DNA of 64,000 nucleotides, taken from assembly GCA_020637555.1 (NCBI GenBank), contig JACKKF010000001.1, positions 6,993 to 70,992 on the forward strand. Reading direction: 5' to 3'. Shown piece by piece: positions 8,808 through 17,046 of this stretch (its first letter is position 1; each line of letters starts with the position of its first letter). Under the pieces are notes generated by a model. That model saw nothing but the letters and a program-made list of their open reading frames with translations. It made no database searches and was not told the origin of the DNA. This DNA is from Rhodobacter sp. (GTDB taxonomy: Bacteria; Pseudomonadota; Alphaproteobacteria; Rhodobacterales; Rhodobacteraceae). The translations under genes and the position numbers were made by a program.

Positions 8808-9008
8808 TCAGGCCGCCTCGGCCGCGGGGCGTTTGCGTCGCTGGGTCGCGTTGGCGGACGCGGCCCTGCCCTCGGCCTCGGCATCTGCGGAAAGCTCGGC
8901 CGCGCTTTCCTGCGGGATCAACTGTGCCCACCACGCCCAAATTCGCAGGGACTGTTCGAATTGCGATTGCCAAAGCCGGCATACAGCGGTGATCGGATAC
9001 ATGGTCAT
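8808..9008 (-). CDS. Small protein of unknown function (66 residues)
   Basis: A minus-strand ORF with ATG at 9006-9008, preceded by AAAGGAG at a spacing of about nine bases, the strongest reason to call it. The first third is aromatic and amphipathic (MTMYPITAVCRLWQSQFEQ, then IWAWWAQLIPQE). The last third is Ala/Glu/Arg rich and ends in a basic QRRKRP segment. It ends seven bases from the convergent permease stop. I do not recognise the family. The short amphipathic helix plus charged tail is reminiscent of phasin-like or membrane-associated small proteins, but this is only a resemblance. The longer ORF running upstream to 9224 lacks support. Confidence 0.55.
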   Translation of the reverse strand: MTMYPITAVCRLWQSQFEQSLRIWAWWAQLIPQESAAELSADAEAEGRAASANATQRRKRPAAEAA

Positions 9009-9285
9009 GGCTGTCGTGCTCCTTTCCCTTGCCGCGATTCTAGCCCTTTCACCCGCCCCGGTCGTTGATATTGCGCAAGTCGCAGCAGGCGAGACACCGG
9101 TTGCCGGGCGATCCGGCAGCTTTCCAATGCATGTGCCGCCATGTTGGGCAGCAGCGCCGCCTGCCTCAGGGCCGCTATCCGCCGTCTGACGCGCGGGTCG
9201 CCGCCGCGGCGCGCCGGCGTGCAAGCCGTGTCCACGGCACGGATGGCGTGCAGGGCCATGCCTCGAGCCTGGTCCCGATCGGGCG

Positions 9286-10107
9286 TCAGCGTCCCAGCAT
9301 GGCCTTCAGCGATGCCTGACCCGTCTGAAGCAGGGTCAGCGCGGTGTTCTGCATGCCCGAGGCCTGAATCTGGGCCACCTGTCCGATCAGAAAGAACCGC
9401 CGGGTCAGCGCATCGACCGCCTCAGGATCGGTGAACTGGGCGATGGTGTTCGATCCGGTCAGACGTTCCGTTCGGGTCTTCAGGATTTCGACCTGCTGAT
9501 CGATGTCGAGGGTGCCGAAACTGGATGGCAGGTGATAGGCCGTCTCGAAGACCTGCCGCAGGTTGGGTGTGCCGAGAACGGTATACCAGCGCGTCGCTTC
9601 ACTGCTGTCCTGCGCCGCCAGCGCCCCGAGATCCCGACCGAGAGCCAGCGCCATGCGCATCGAATCGTTCTGGTCACCAACCGCGATTTCGAAGGACCGA
9701 TCGCGATATTGCGTCAGAATGGTGTCGGCAAATCCGCTCAACTGGTTGCGCGGAACGGCACGGTCGGCAAAGCTGAACGCCTTGGCAAGTGCCAGATACC
9801 GCTTGTCCGCCAGACGGTTGGCAAAGCTGCGGTCGTCATAGACCGAACTTTCCAGCACTTTCTGCACATAGGCCCGGTTCGGCAGATCGTCCTGCAGACC
9901 GAATGCAGTCAGGGTCACCCTGAGGAGCCGGCGATCCTGGACCAATGCCTTTGCACTGGTGATGGTGCCGATCGTCTCGCGGAAATAGGTTTCATCGCGC
10001 TGCGCGGCGGGTGTCTTGGCGAAACTGCGCTGCTGGCTGTCCAGCGTGCGCTGGAGAAAGCGCCAGCCAACATAGCCGTCCATGGGCAGGATCGGTTGAA
10101 AGCTCAT
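9286..10107 (-). CDS. DUF1217 flagellar protein
   Basis: A 273-residue protein recognisable as a DUF1217 member from its pattern of helical segments, including GYVGWRFLQRTLDSQ at the N-terminus and a SVYDDRSFANRL segment repeated in variant form (QYRDRSFEIAVGD). DUF1217 genes sit in flagellar clusters of rhizobia and Rhodobacterales, and their role is poorly defined. The start overlaps the flbT stop by four bases (10104-10107), so flaF, flbT and this gene form one operon downstream of flagellin. The C-terminus is rich in Gln, Ala and Leu, with a helical QASGMQNTALTLLQTGQ segment that resembles the coiled ends of filament or hook-associated proteins. Confidence 0.85.
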   Translation of the reverse strand: MSFQPILPMDGYVGWRFLQRTLDSQQRSFAKTPAAQRDETYFRETIGTITSAKALVQDRRLLRVTLTAFGLQDDLPNRAYVQKVLESSVYDDRSFANRLADKRYLALAKAFSFADRAVPRNQLSGFADTILTQYRDRSFEIAVGDQNDSMRMALALGRDLGALAAQDSSEATRWYTVLGTPNLRQVFETAYHLPSSFGTLDIDQQVEILKTRTERLTGSNTIAQFTDPEAVDALTRRFFLIGQVAQIQASGMQNTALTLLQTGQASLKAMLGR

Positions 10108-10508
10108 TGCCGCATCGCCGCAAAGAGCCGCTCCTCGCGCGGCAGCAGGGCCCTGAGGTGCCGCATCGCCGGGTAGAATTCCTGGCTCATGACCGCGCGC
10201 GACGCACGGTCCAACAGGCTTCGACTGTCGGCGTCGGTCATGACCTGGCTCAATTGCTCGATCCCGCGCAGCAATTGCGGGCTTGCCTCGTCCGGGTCGG
10301 CATCGCCGGACAGCACCAGTTGCGCGATATAGGCGACGCGCCGCACCGGAGTTCGCACCTCCTCGGGGTGGATGGCATCGCGCAGGCGCAGGATATTCGC
10401 GTTGGGTGTCACGATCGACAGCCGGCTGCGCCGTTCGCCGTTCTCGATCACGGCGCCGTTGATGAGCACCCGTTCATGCGGCGCAAGTTTCAGGATCAAG
10501 CCGGTCAT
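10104..10508 (-). CDS. flbT: Flagellar biosynthesis repressor FlbT
   Basis: A 134-residue cytoplasmic regulator. In Caulobacter FlbT binds the 5' leader of flagellin mRNA and promotes its decay until the hook is complete. Recognised from LKLAPHERVLINGAVIENG near the start and the central RVAYIAQLVLSGD region. It overlaps flaF upstream by four bases and DUF1217 downstream by four bases, typical of a translationally coupled trio. Its likely target is the flagellin transcript from the gene at 10959-12239, directly upstream in the same orientation. Confidence 0.93.
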   Translation of the reverse strand: MTGLILKLAPHERVLINGAVIENGERRSRLSIVTPNANILRLRDAIHPEEVRTPVRRVAYIAQLVLSGDADPDEASPQLLRGIEQLSQVMTDADSRSLLDRASRAVMSQEFYPAMRHLRALLPREERLFAAMRQ

Positions 10509-10885
10509 GCGCCTGCTCCCTGGCCGCGAAGGCCGCGCATCACGGCTGTGTTGATCTCGGCAAGAACATCGGCGCTGGCTGCGCCCGAAAGCACATCGGC
10601 AGTGTGTTTCAGCGTGAACTCGGCCAGATAGAACAGGCGGGCCCGCAAACCGGGGTCAAAGCTGTTGTCCGGATGGGCCAGATCCGAAGCAAACGCCGTC
10701 CACAAACGGCGATTGTCGTTCAGAACCGCAGCAAGCGATGCATCAACGCGCCCGCTGACATGTGGCAGATGGGCATGCAGACGGCCGGTGATCCGGGCAA
10801 TCACGTCGTATTCGATATCGCGCGGTGTCCTGAGGGCGCCGGCATGGATGGCATAGGTCGAGTGCGCGTGTGTGGCGACGCTCAT
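10505..10885 (-). CDS. flaF: Flagellar biosynthesis regulator FlaF
   Basis: A 126-residue protein required for flagellin translation and secretion in Caulobacter, working opposite to FlbT. Family features include the TPRDIEYDVIARIT segment, NDNRRLWTAFASDLAHPDN and LKHTADVLSG. The ATG at 10885 is preceded on the minus strand by a purine-rich GAGGC stretch. The stop overlaps the flbT start by four bases (10505-10508). Its position between flagellin and flbT is the conserved arrangement in Rhodobacterales and supports the name. Confidence 0.93.
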   Translation of the reverse strand: MSVATHAHSTYAIHAGALRTPRDIEYDVIARITGRLHAHLPHVSGRVDASLAAVLNDNRRLWTAFASDLAHPDNSFDPGLRARLFYLAEFTLKHTADVLSGAASADVLAEINTAVMRGLRGQGAGA

Positions 10886-10958
10886 CGGGAGCCTCTTTGT
10901 GCGAAGTCAGGGGTCAGGCGGCAGCGAGGGACCGGGGGCTGCCCCGGTCCCCCAGTCC

Positions 10959-12239
10959 TCAGCGGAACAGCGAGAGGATGTTCTGGGGCGCCTGGTTGGC
11001 AATCGAAAGAGCCTGCACACCGAGTTGCTGCTGGACCTGCAACGCCTGCAACCGGGCCGAGGTTTCCTCCATATCGGCATCGACCAGCGACCCGATCCCC
11101 GCCTTGAGCGAGTCCATCAGGCTGTTGACATACTTGCTCTGCACATCGATGCGCCCCTGGACGGAACCAAAGTCCGCCGCAGCGCCCACGGCGGTCTGCG
11201 TCAGGCCTTCGATCGCCGAGAGCGCGGCCTTGGCACCGTTTTCGGTCGAGACGTCGATATCCTTCAGGATTTCGAGCCCGCCGCCCGCCGTGCCGGCGGT
11301 GGTGGCCGCAGCGGTGGTGGTGATGCTGGCCGCGGTGTTGTTGGTGATGGTGATCGCACCGTTCGACCCCAACGACGCCGAAATCTTCACGCCGGCCGAT
11401 TCCGCTTCGAAGTTCAGGCGGTTGGTCAGGTTGGACGCGATATCCTGCACGGTATCGCCATCCCGCGCGACATAGCGGACCGCGTTGGAGATGCCGGTCA
11501 GGCCACCAATGGTATAGGTGTCGCCGGCCAGCACCTTGTTGCCGGCTCGGGCCGTCGTGGTGGTATCGCCCGCGACCGTCAGCGTGCCGGTGTTGCCCGC
11601 CGTGATCGCCCCCGCGCCGCTGAATGCCGACGCAGCGATATCGGTGCCCGCGCCGGCGGCCGAGGCCTGCATTCCCAGGTCCGCCTTGCTGGCCGAAATG
11701 GTCGAGGCCGTCACCGAACCCGTCGCGCTGCGATCCAGGGACGACAGGATGTTGACGGTGCCCGATCCCATGACGCCCGCACCGGTGCCGGTGTTGGCGA
11801 CGACGTTGGCAACCGTCGCCCCGCCCTCGCGGTTCGACAGCAGGTTGAGACCGTTGAACTGTGCCGCGCCGGTGATCGACGAGATCTGGTTGCGCAGCGC
11901 CGAAAGGTCGGTCTGGATCTTGTCACGGTCGACGTTGTCTTCCTGTGCGGCAACGATCTTGCCCTTGATCTCGGTCAGCAGGTCGGTGATCTGTTCCGAC
12001 GCGGACCGCGCGACCGCGATGGTGGACGAACCCAGCGCAAGGCTGTCGGCGATGCCCTTGAAGCCCTTCACGTCCGATTCCATCGTCTTCGAGATGGACC
12101 AGATCGCCGAATTGTCCCGCGCGTTCGTGACCGACTTGCCGGTCGAGATCTCATTTTGGGTCTTGGACATGTTGGTATTGATGGTGCGCAGGGTTTGCAG
12201 CGCGACCATCGCGGAGTTGTTGGTCAGAATCGAGGACAT
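10959..12239 (-). CDS. fliC: Flagellin
   Basis: A 426-residue filament subunit exported by the flagellar type III system. The conserved N-terminus (MSSILTNNSAMVALQTL, then NEISTGKSVTNARDN) and C-terminus (LQVQQQLGVQALSIANQAP, ending ILSLFR) form the coiled D0 core. The middle, about residues 150-330, is Ala/Thr/Gly-rich with low Lys and is the variable surface domain. There is only one Cys-free chain and no signal peptide, as expected. It is followed by flaF and flbT, its known post-transcriptional regulators. A single flagellin gene is visible in this window. The upstream stretch 12240-12535 should hold its promoter, but no clear sigma-28 or sigma-54 site was identified. Confidence 0.97.
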   Translation of the reverse strand: MSSILTNNSAMVALQTLRTINTNMSKTQNEISTGKSVTNARDNSAIWSISKTMESDVKGFKGIADSLALGSSTIAVARSASEQITDLLTEIKGKIVAAQEDNVDRDKIQTDLSALRNQISSITGAAQFNGLNLLSNREGGATVANVVANTGTGAGVMGSGTVNILSSLDRSATGSVTASTISASKADLGMQASAAGAGTDIAASAFSGAGAITAGNTGTLTVAGDTTTTARAGNKVLAGDTYTIGGLTGISNAVRYVARDGDTVQDIASNLTNRLNFEAESAGVKISASLGSNGAITITNNTAASITTTAAATTAGTAGGGLEILKDIDVSTENGAKAALSAIEGLTQTAVGAAADFGSVQGRIDVQSKYVNSLMDSLKAGIGSLVDADMEETSARLQALQVQQQLGVQALSIANQAPQNILSLFR

Positions 12240-12500
12240 TGGTGTTCCCTTGTCTTGAAGGCGTCTTCACGCCGGTTGCTTGCCGTTTCGCGAACGGCGA
12301 CCAAGCCCTTTCTGGACCTGCGGCGATCCGGGTTCCCGGACGGCGCGCCACCACCTGGGTGCCCTGCAACCCTCGCTGCGATTCGCTAAGATGGACTTAA
12401 TCGTGACCGCACCGTCACGGGGCATACACCGGGCATTTCCTTCAAATTCGCGGCGAAATCCGTGCATCCCGACAGGGGGCAACAGGCGATCGGAACGGCA
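12240..12500. other. Flagellin upstream region without a gene
   Basis: About 260 bases between the flagellin start and the flgN-side terminator hold no credible ORF. It should carry the flagellin promoter and the mRNA leader targeted by FlbT. I looked for sigma-28 (TAAA with GCCGATAA) and sigma-54 (TGGC with TTGC) patterns on the minus strand and saw no convincing match. Confidence 0.5.
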
Positions 12501-12527
12501 AAAGGGCGGCCCCCGGGGCCGCCCTTT
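12501..12527 (-). terminator. Rho-independent-like terminator after the flgN-like gene
   Basis: Perfect 13-base inverted repeat, arms 12501-12513 and 12515-12527, GC-rich core flanked by AAA and TTT. Read on the minus strand it follows the flgN-like stop codon (12536) by less than ten bases and continues into a short T-run. It separates that transcript from flagellin. Confidence 0.8.
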
Positions 12528-12535
12528 GCCACGCG

Positions 12536-12877
12536 TCATGCGCGCCGGTGCAAGGTTCCTGTTGGCGGGTCCAGCTCGGCCCGGGTGCCGTTGCGCCCAT
12601 AGGTCTGCCCACGCCCCCCGGCGCGCACCCGCGCGATCAGCGCGCGCGTGTCCTGCATTCCCGCGATCAGGGACTCGAACAGGCGGGCGTTGCGGCGTGC
12701 AGCGTCGCCGATCCGCCGCAACGCCCGCGGGTCGGCGCCGTTGTCCGCCTCGATCCGGGCCAGCAACATCGCCTTGCGGGGCAACAGCCGCTCAAGCAGC
12801 GGCAGATCGACCGTCGCCAGCGCGGCGCGCTCGCGATCCAGCAGGGCGATCATGCGGGTGAGATCGCCCTTGCTCAC
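12536..12877 (-). CDS. FlgN-like flagellar export chaperone (putative)
   Basis: A 113-residue helical protein. The start is a GTG at 12875-12877 that overlaps the TGA of the upstream FlgJ-like gene (GTGA). Without this GTG the frame is open far upstream, but only with antisense-like sequence. It reads DLTRMIALLDRERAAL, then LLERLLPRKAMLLARIE, and RRNARLFESLIAGMQDTRALI. This is the helical hairpin pattern of FlgN, which escorts hook-associated proteins FlgK and FlgL to the export gate. The C-terminal tail (YGRNGTRAELDPPTG) also resembles FlgN tails. Annotation rests on pattern and location rather than strict motifs. Confidence 0.68.
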   Translation of the reverse strand: MSKGDLTRMIALLDRERAALATVDLPLLERLLPRKAMLLARIEADNGADPRALRRIGDAARRNARLFESLIAGMQDTRALIARVRAGGRGQTYGRNGTRAELDPPTGTLHRRA

Positions 12878-13170
12878 TGCCCGCTCCCGGCCGGACGGCC
12901 CTGCGCGCGGACACGCAGCGCCTGTTCGATCGAATCGGCCAGACCGATGCCGCCGCGTGCAACCATCGCCTGCGCCTGCGCATCGGCGAGGAACGAGGTG
13001 AACTGCTCCTCCCCCTCGCCGCCGCCCATGGTTTCCGACGGCTTGAACACACCGGCGGCTTTCAGCATTTCCGCCAGAAAGGCACTTTCCAGTGCCTCGG
13101 CACTGCGCCTGAGGGCGTCGGGCGGCGCCGCGCGGTGCGCCGGGGTCGGGGTCGGGGGAATCACGGTCAT
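12874..13170 (-). CDS. FlgJ-like rod-binding protein (short form, no muramidase domain)
   Basis: A 98-residue protein, ATG at 13170 with AGAGGAG a few bases upstream. It contains RRSAEALESAFLAEMLKAAG, then a GEEQFTSFLADAQAQAMVARGG segment, the pattern of the FlgJ N-terminal rod-binding domain. In alphaproteobacteria FlgJ often lacks the peptidoglycan hydrolase half, as here. Such proteins help the rod cross the periplasm. It overlaps the FlgN-like gene downstream and is divergent from fliK (13270). Confidence 0.8.
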   Translation of the reverse strand: MTVIPPTPTPAHRAAPPDALRRSAEALESAFLAEMLKAAGVFKPSETMGGGEGEEQFTSFLADAQAQAMVARGGIGLADSIEQALRVRAQGRPAGSGQ

Positions 13171-13269
13171 GAGCGGCTCCTCTCTCTGGGCCCACCGTCG
13201 CCGATGTCGGTAAAGAAGCGGTAACCAACGGCTGCTAGACCGGAAGAACCCGAATGATCGAGGTTCTTC

Positions 13270-14841
13270 ATGCTGCCCGCCCTCTTGCCCGATACGGCCT
13301 TGCTGGTCGCGCGCCCAACCCGCGCCATGCCGCAGATTGGTGAATTCCATCACGTTTTCATGCAGTTGCGCGATAGCTTCGGGCGGCCGCCAGCGCCAGA
13401 CACGACACCGGCACAGGCGTTCGATCCGACCGACGGCGCGCCCGGGCACCGCGATGACCCCGTGGAGGATTCGGGTGATTCGACAGTCACCTGCCCTGCC
13501 CCGCCCCTAGCCCCGGCAGCGATGCCCGTGGCGAGCCCCGACCCGGATACCCGGATCGCTGCGGCGGCGCCCGATTCGACCGGCAGTCCGCTGCCTGCCC
13601 ACAGGCCGACACCGCCGATCGAACCGACGATCGACACCGTCACCGCGGCTTTGGTCCTGGAAGGCGGTCCAACGCCCGCAGGTCAGGCAGGCGTCAAGGA
13701 CGGCGCCTTTCTCGTCCCCCAGGCGCGCGCCGATCGACTCGCACCACCAGCCCGGGTGGCGCATCCGGCGATACCCGTCGTCGCCGCCGAAGCCGCGATT
13801 CTGCTGCCGACGCAACGCGCAGGCGCGCCTGCCGGGTCGCCGGACGACGCTGTTTCACAGGTCTCGCCGAACACACCCGTGGATCGCCCCGTGCCGGTCG
13901 AACGCGCCCCAGGGCCGGTCGCCGGCGTGCCACCGTCCGACATCGGCGAACGCCCGCGCCTGGACAGGAACGCGCGCCTGACCGAGCGCCCGGGACCTGC
14001 GCAGCGCCTTTCCGGCAGCGAATATCGCGTCGCACTTTTGCCGGGGCTGAAACAGCCAGCCCCTTTTCCGGCACCCGCGTTCGCCCCAACCGCACGGCCT
14101 GAGCCGGGACCTGCACCGGGACCTGCACCGGGATCGGGCCCAGTGATCGCCGCCGCGCCCCCAACCATCACACCGACCCCCGACCACGCCGCGCGCGCGG
14201 TGCCCGCGCCCGTGCCATCGCCAGAGGCAGCGCCAGTCGCAAGACCCCGCGCAACCACCGCACCGACCCCGCCGATTGCGACCGAAGGCCTGATCGCCGC
14301 GCCCCTGCGCCCAGAGGCTGACACCGCGGGGGATGTGCCGTTCAGCGTGGCGCCGATGCCGACAGCCCACGCGCCGACACTGGCGTCGCCGGGGTCGGCG
14401 CCGCTGGCCGATACCCTGCGCCATGTCCCGGCCCAGATTGCGGCCGCCATGCCGGAACGGGACGGTCCCGGCTTTGATCTGCGGCTCGACCCTGAGGAAC
14501 TGGGCCCCGTGCGTCTGAAACTGATCAGTCACGATCAGGGCAGCCTGCTGGTCGTCCACGCCGAACGGCCCGAGACACTGGACCTGATGCGGCGGCACAT
14601 CGGCGCACTGGAAACGGACCTGCGGGCACTGGGCCATACGCAGGTGTCCTTGCGCTTCGATGGCGGTCAATCCGGCCAGGGACAGACCCCGCCGGGCGCC
14701 TTCGCCCATGGACAGGGCGGGCGTGGGCGCGACGGTGACGCAACCGGGGGCGGTCCGCCATCCGGGGATGCCCGGACATCGCCCATCACGCCGCCGCCCT
14801 GTCGCCCGCTGTCCACCGACCGTCTCGACCTGCGCCTTTGA
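13270..14841 (+). CDS. fliK: Flagellar hook-length control protein FliK
   Basis: A 523-residue molecular ruler exported during hook assembly. Residues about 35-390 are a long Pro/Ala-rich disordered stretch with short repeats such as PGPAPGPAPG. The C-terminal domain (about 400-490) carries the recognisable hook-length core: FDLRLDPEELGPVRLKL, then LLVVHAERPETLDLMRRH and LEADLRALGH-like sequence. That domain triggers the export substrate switch in FlhB. It precedes flgD by 12 bases, an expected pairing. The whole N-terminal region is compositionally extreme, so many reverse-strand ORFs here are artefacts. Confidence 0.9.
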   Translation: MLPALLPDTALLVARPTRAMPQIGEFHHVFMQLRDSFGRPPAPDTTPAQAFDPTDGAPGHRDDPVEDSGDSTVTCPAPPLAPAAMPVASPDPDTRIAAAAPDSTGSPLPAHRPTPPIEPTIDTVTAALVLEGGPTPAGQAGVKDGAFLVPQARADRLAPPARVAHPAIPVVAAEAAILLPTQRAGAPAGSPDDAVSQVSPNTPVDRPVPVERAPGPVAGVPPSDIGERPRLDRNARLTERPGPAQRLSGSEYRVALLPGLKQPAPFPAPAFAPTARPEPGPAPGPAPGSGPVIAAAPPTITPTPDHAARAVPAPVPSPEAAPVARPRATTAPTPPIATEGLIAAPLRPEADTAGDVPFSVAPMPTAHAPTLASPGSAPLADTLRHVPAQIAAAMPERDGPGFDLRLDPEELGPVRLKLISHDQGSLLVVHAERPETLDLMRRHIGALETDLRALGHTQVSLRFDGGQSGQGQTPPGAFAHGQGGRGRDGDATGGGPPSGDARTSPITPPPCRPLSTDRLDLRL

Positions 14842-14853
14842 CCGGAGTTTCCC

Positions 14854-15495
14854 ATGCAGATCACCTCGTCTTTCAGCAATGCGGCCGCGACCGGCGCGCA
14901 AGCCTCGACCAACCAGTCGGACTATCTGACCTTTCTCAACATGCTGACCGTCCAGATGCAGAACCAGGATCCCCTGAACCCGATGGATGCCTCGGATTTC
15001 GCGGTGCAGCTTGCCACCTTTGCCGGGGTCGAACAGCAGACCTTCACCAATCAGCTGCTGAACGCCATGCTCGGCCAGGGCGGTCTTTCGGACCTGGGGT
15101 CCTGGGTCGGGATGGAGGCACGGGTGTTCGGCGGCGCCTGGTATGGCGGCGATGCCATCTCGTTGGCGCCGGACCCTGCCCTGGGGGCAGAGACCGCCAC
15201 GCTGATCGTGCGCGATTCAACCGGCGCGATCGTCGACAGCCGCCCCATCGACCCGGTCGCGCAAAGCTATCGATGGGACGGGCTCGACAGCAGCGGCACG
15301 CGCCTGCCCGATGGCACCTACACGTTCGAGGTTGAATCGCGTCAGGGCGACTCGATTCTGGATACGCAGCCGGTTGCCGCCTATGTCCCGGTGCTGGAGG
15401 CTCGCTATCAGAACGGCGCGACGATGCTGGTCATGCCCGGCGGCCTGATGGTCGACAGTGCCAGCGTCACCGGGTTGCGGCGACCGACCGATTGA
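14854..15495 (+). CDS. flgD: Flagellar hook assembly protein FlgD
   Basis: A 213-residue hook-capping scaffold needed to polymerise FlgE. The N-terminal signature DYLTFLNMLTVQMQNQDPLNPMDASDF is present in short form (TFLNMLTVQMQNQDPLNPMD), followed by an AVQLATFAGVEQQ segment. The C-terminal half is Ig/Tudor-like, with DGLDSSGTRLPDGTYTF as the typical FlgD beta-sandwich motif. A GGAG-type ribosome binding site lies before the ATG. It is translated right after fliK and converges with ubiB. Confidence 0.95.
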   Translation: MQITSSFSNAAATGAQASTNQSDYLTFLNMLTVQMQNQDPLNPMDASDFAVQLATFAGVEQQTFTNQLLNAMLGQGGLSDLGSWVGMEARVFGGAWYGGDAISLAPDPALGAETATLIVRDSTGAIVDSRPIDPVAQSYRWDGLDSSGTRLPDGTYTFEVESRQGDSILDTQPVAAYVPVLEARYQNGATMLVMPGGLMVDSASVTGLRRPTD

Positions 15496-15515
15496 TCCGG
15501 CGCCGGTCCATGCCG

Positions 15516-17045
15516 TCAGATCAGCACGGCCGCGAGCGCCACAACGCCGGCGAGGCCCGCACCGGCCAGAAACCAGGCCACGGCGGACAGATCGCGCCGG
15601 GGCTCGGGGGCGGAGCGGGGTTCGCGCAAACCAATGAGGGCCTGCTCGACGGCGTTCGGCAGATGGGGGCCGAAGCGCGCCAGCACCTGCGCCGTCCGGG
15701 CCAGATCGCGCATCAGGGCGGCAGGGCCCAGATTGGTTCGGATATAGTCCTCGACCACGGGCTGCGCCACGGTCCAGATGTTGATCGACGGGTTCAACGA
15801 CCGCGCGACCCCTTCAACCACCACCATGGTGCGCTGCAGCAGGATCAGTTCGGTGCGGGTCTGCATGCCGAACCGCTCGGTCACTTCGAACAGATAGTTC
15901 AGCAGCCGCGCCATCGAAATCCGGTCCGCCTGCATCCCGAATATCGGCTCGCCGACCGCCCTGAGCGCGCGGGCAAACTCGTCGATGTCGCGGTCGGCGG
16001 GAACATAGCCCGCCTCGAAATGCACCTCGGCAACGCGGCGGTAATCCTTGCGGATGAACCCGTAGAGAATTTCGGCGTAGACGCGCCGCGTGTATTCGTC
16101 GATCGACCCCATGATGCCGAAATCATAGGCAATGAGATCGCCGTTCGCCGCGACCTTCAGGTTGCCCTGGTGCATGTCGGCGTGGAAATACCCGTCGCGC
16201 AGCGCGTGGCTGAGGAACAGCCGCAGCACCCGTTCGCCCAATTCGATCCGGTCGACGCCCAGCGCATCGATGGCCTCGTTGTCGCCCAGCGACACCCCCT
16301 CGGCCCAGCCCAGCGTCATCACGCTGCGCGCGGACAGGCTCCAAACCGGGCGCGGAACGCGAAAGCCCGCGTCGGCCTCGGTGTTGGCGGCAAATTCGGC
16401 GGCGGCGGCCGTCTCCAGCCGCAGATCCAGTTCGCCCATGACCACGCCCTCGAAATGCGCGATCACGTCCGTCGGGCGCAGGCGCCGGGTCGAGGGCAGG
16501 AAGGTTTCGATGATCCCGGCCGCCAGATAGAAGGCATCCAGATCGCGCCGGAATGCCCGCACGATCCCCGGGCGCAGAACCTTGATGGCCACATCCTCGC
16601 CGGTTTCGGCGGCACGCGCCCGATGAACCTGCGCGATCGAGGCGGCCGCCACGGGCTCGGAAAATTCGGAAAACAGCGTGTCCAGCGGCTGTTCCAGCGC
16701 GTCCTCGATCATCTGACGCGCCTGGGCGGTGGGAAAGGGCGGCAGCTTGTCCTGCAGGTAGCGAAGCTGATTCGCCAGATCGAACCCGACGATATCGGGC
16801 CGCGTCGACAGAATTTGCCCGAACTTGATATAGGCAGGCCCCAAGGCGGTCAGTGCGCGCGTCACGGGCGGCAGCGCGGGGTCCCCCTTCAGCCCAAGCC
16901 AGGCAAAGGGCCACCCCATGACCCGCGCGACGAACCGCAGGCGGGGCGGCACGTTCATGGCCTCGAGCACGACGCGCATCGCGCCGGTGCGCTCGAACGT
17001 GGCACCGGTCCGGATCAACCGCCAGAGGTTGTGCGGGCCCTTCAC
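15516..17045 (-). CDS. ubiB: Ubiquinone biosynthesis protein UbiB (ABC1/ADCK kinase-like)
   Basis: A 509-residue atypical kinase/ATPase needed for ubiquinone biosynthesis. Visible motifs are KFGQILSTRPD (the KxGQ motif of the family), AAASIAQVHRA (the Ala-rich loop in place of the Gly-loop), VAIKVLRPG with the conserved Lys, and HADMHQGNLKV plus YDFGIMGSID for the catalytic and metal-binding loops. A hydrophobic segment near the C-terminus (AWFLAGAGLAGVVALAAVLI) is probably a membrane anchor. It follows ubiE with one base between the genes, so they are co-transcribed. Confidence 0.96.
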   Translation of the reverse strand: MKGPHNLWRLIRTGATFERTGAMRVVLEAMNVPPRLRFVARVMGWPFAWLGLKGDPALPPVTRALTALGPAYIKFGQILSTRPDIVGFDLANQLRYLQDKLPPFPTAQARQMIEDALEQPLDTLFSEFSEPVAAASIAQVHRARAAETGEDVAIKVLRPGIVRAFRRDLDAFYLAAGIIETFLPSTRRLRPTDVIAHFEGVVMGELDLRLETAAAAEFAANTEADAGFRVPRPVWSLSARSVMTLGWAEGVSLGDNEAIDALGVDRIELGERVLRLFLSHALRDGYFHADMHQGNLKVAANGDLIAYDFGIMGSIDEYTRRVYAEILYGFIRKDYRRVAEVHFEAGYVPADRDIDEFARALRAVGEPIFGMQADRISMARLLNYLFEVTERFGMQTRTELILLQRTMVVVEGVARSLNPSINIWTVAQPVVEDYIRTNLGPAALMRDLARTAQVLARFGPHLPNAVEQALIGLREPRSAPEPRRDLSAVAWFLAGAGLAGVVALAAVLI

Positions 17046-17046
17046 G

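Noticed and set aside
10872..12389. A 505-codon plus-strand frame opposite flagellin
   Set aside because: Antisense shadow of the flagellin gene; composition is dominated by Arg, Gly and Asp with no domain.
12878..13228. Upstream extension of the flgN-like gene
   Set aside because: The extension is a shadow of the FlgJ-like gene; the GTG at 12877 overlapping its stop explains the start.
14100..14135. Short GGGACCTGCACC-type repeats in fliK as a mobile or regulatory repeat
   Set aside because: They simply encode the Pro/Ala/Gly linker typical of FliK and carry no structure beyond that.
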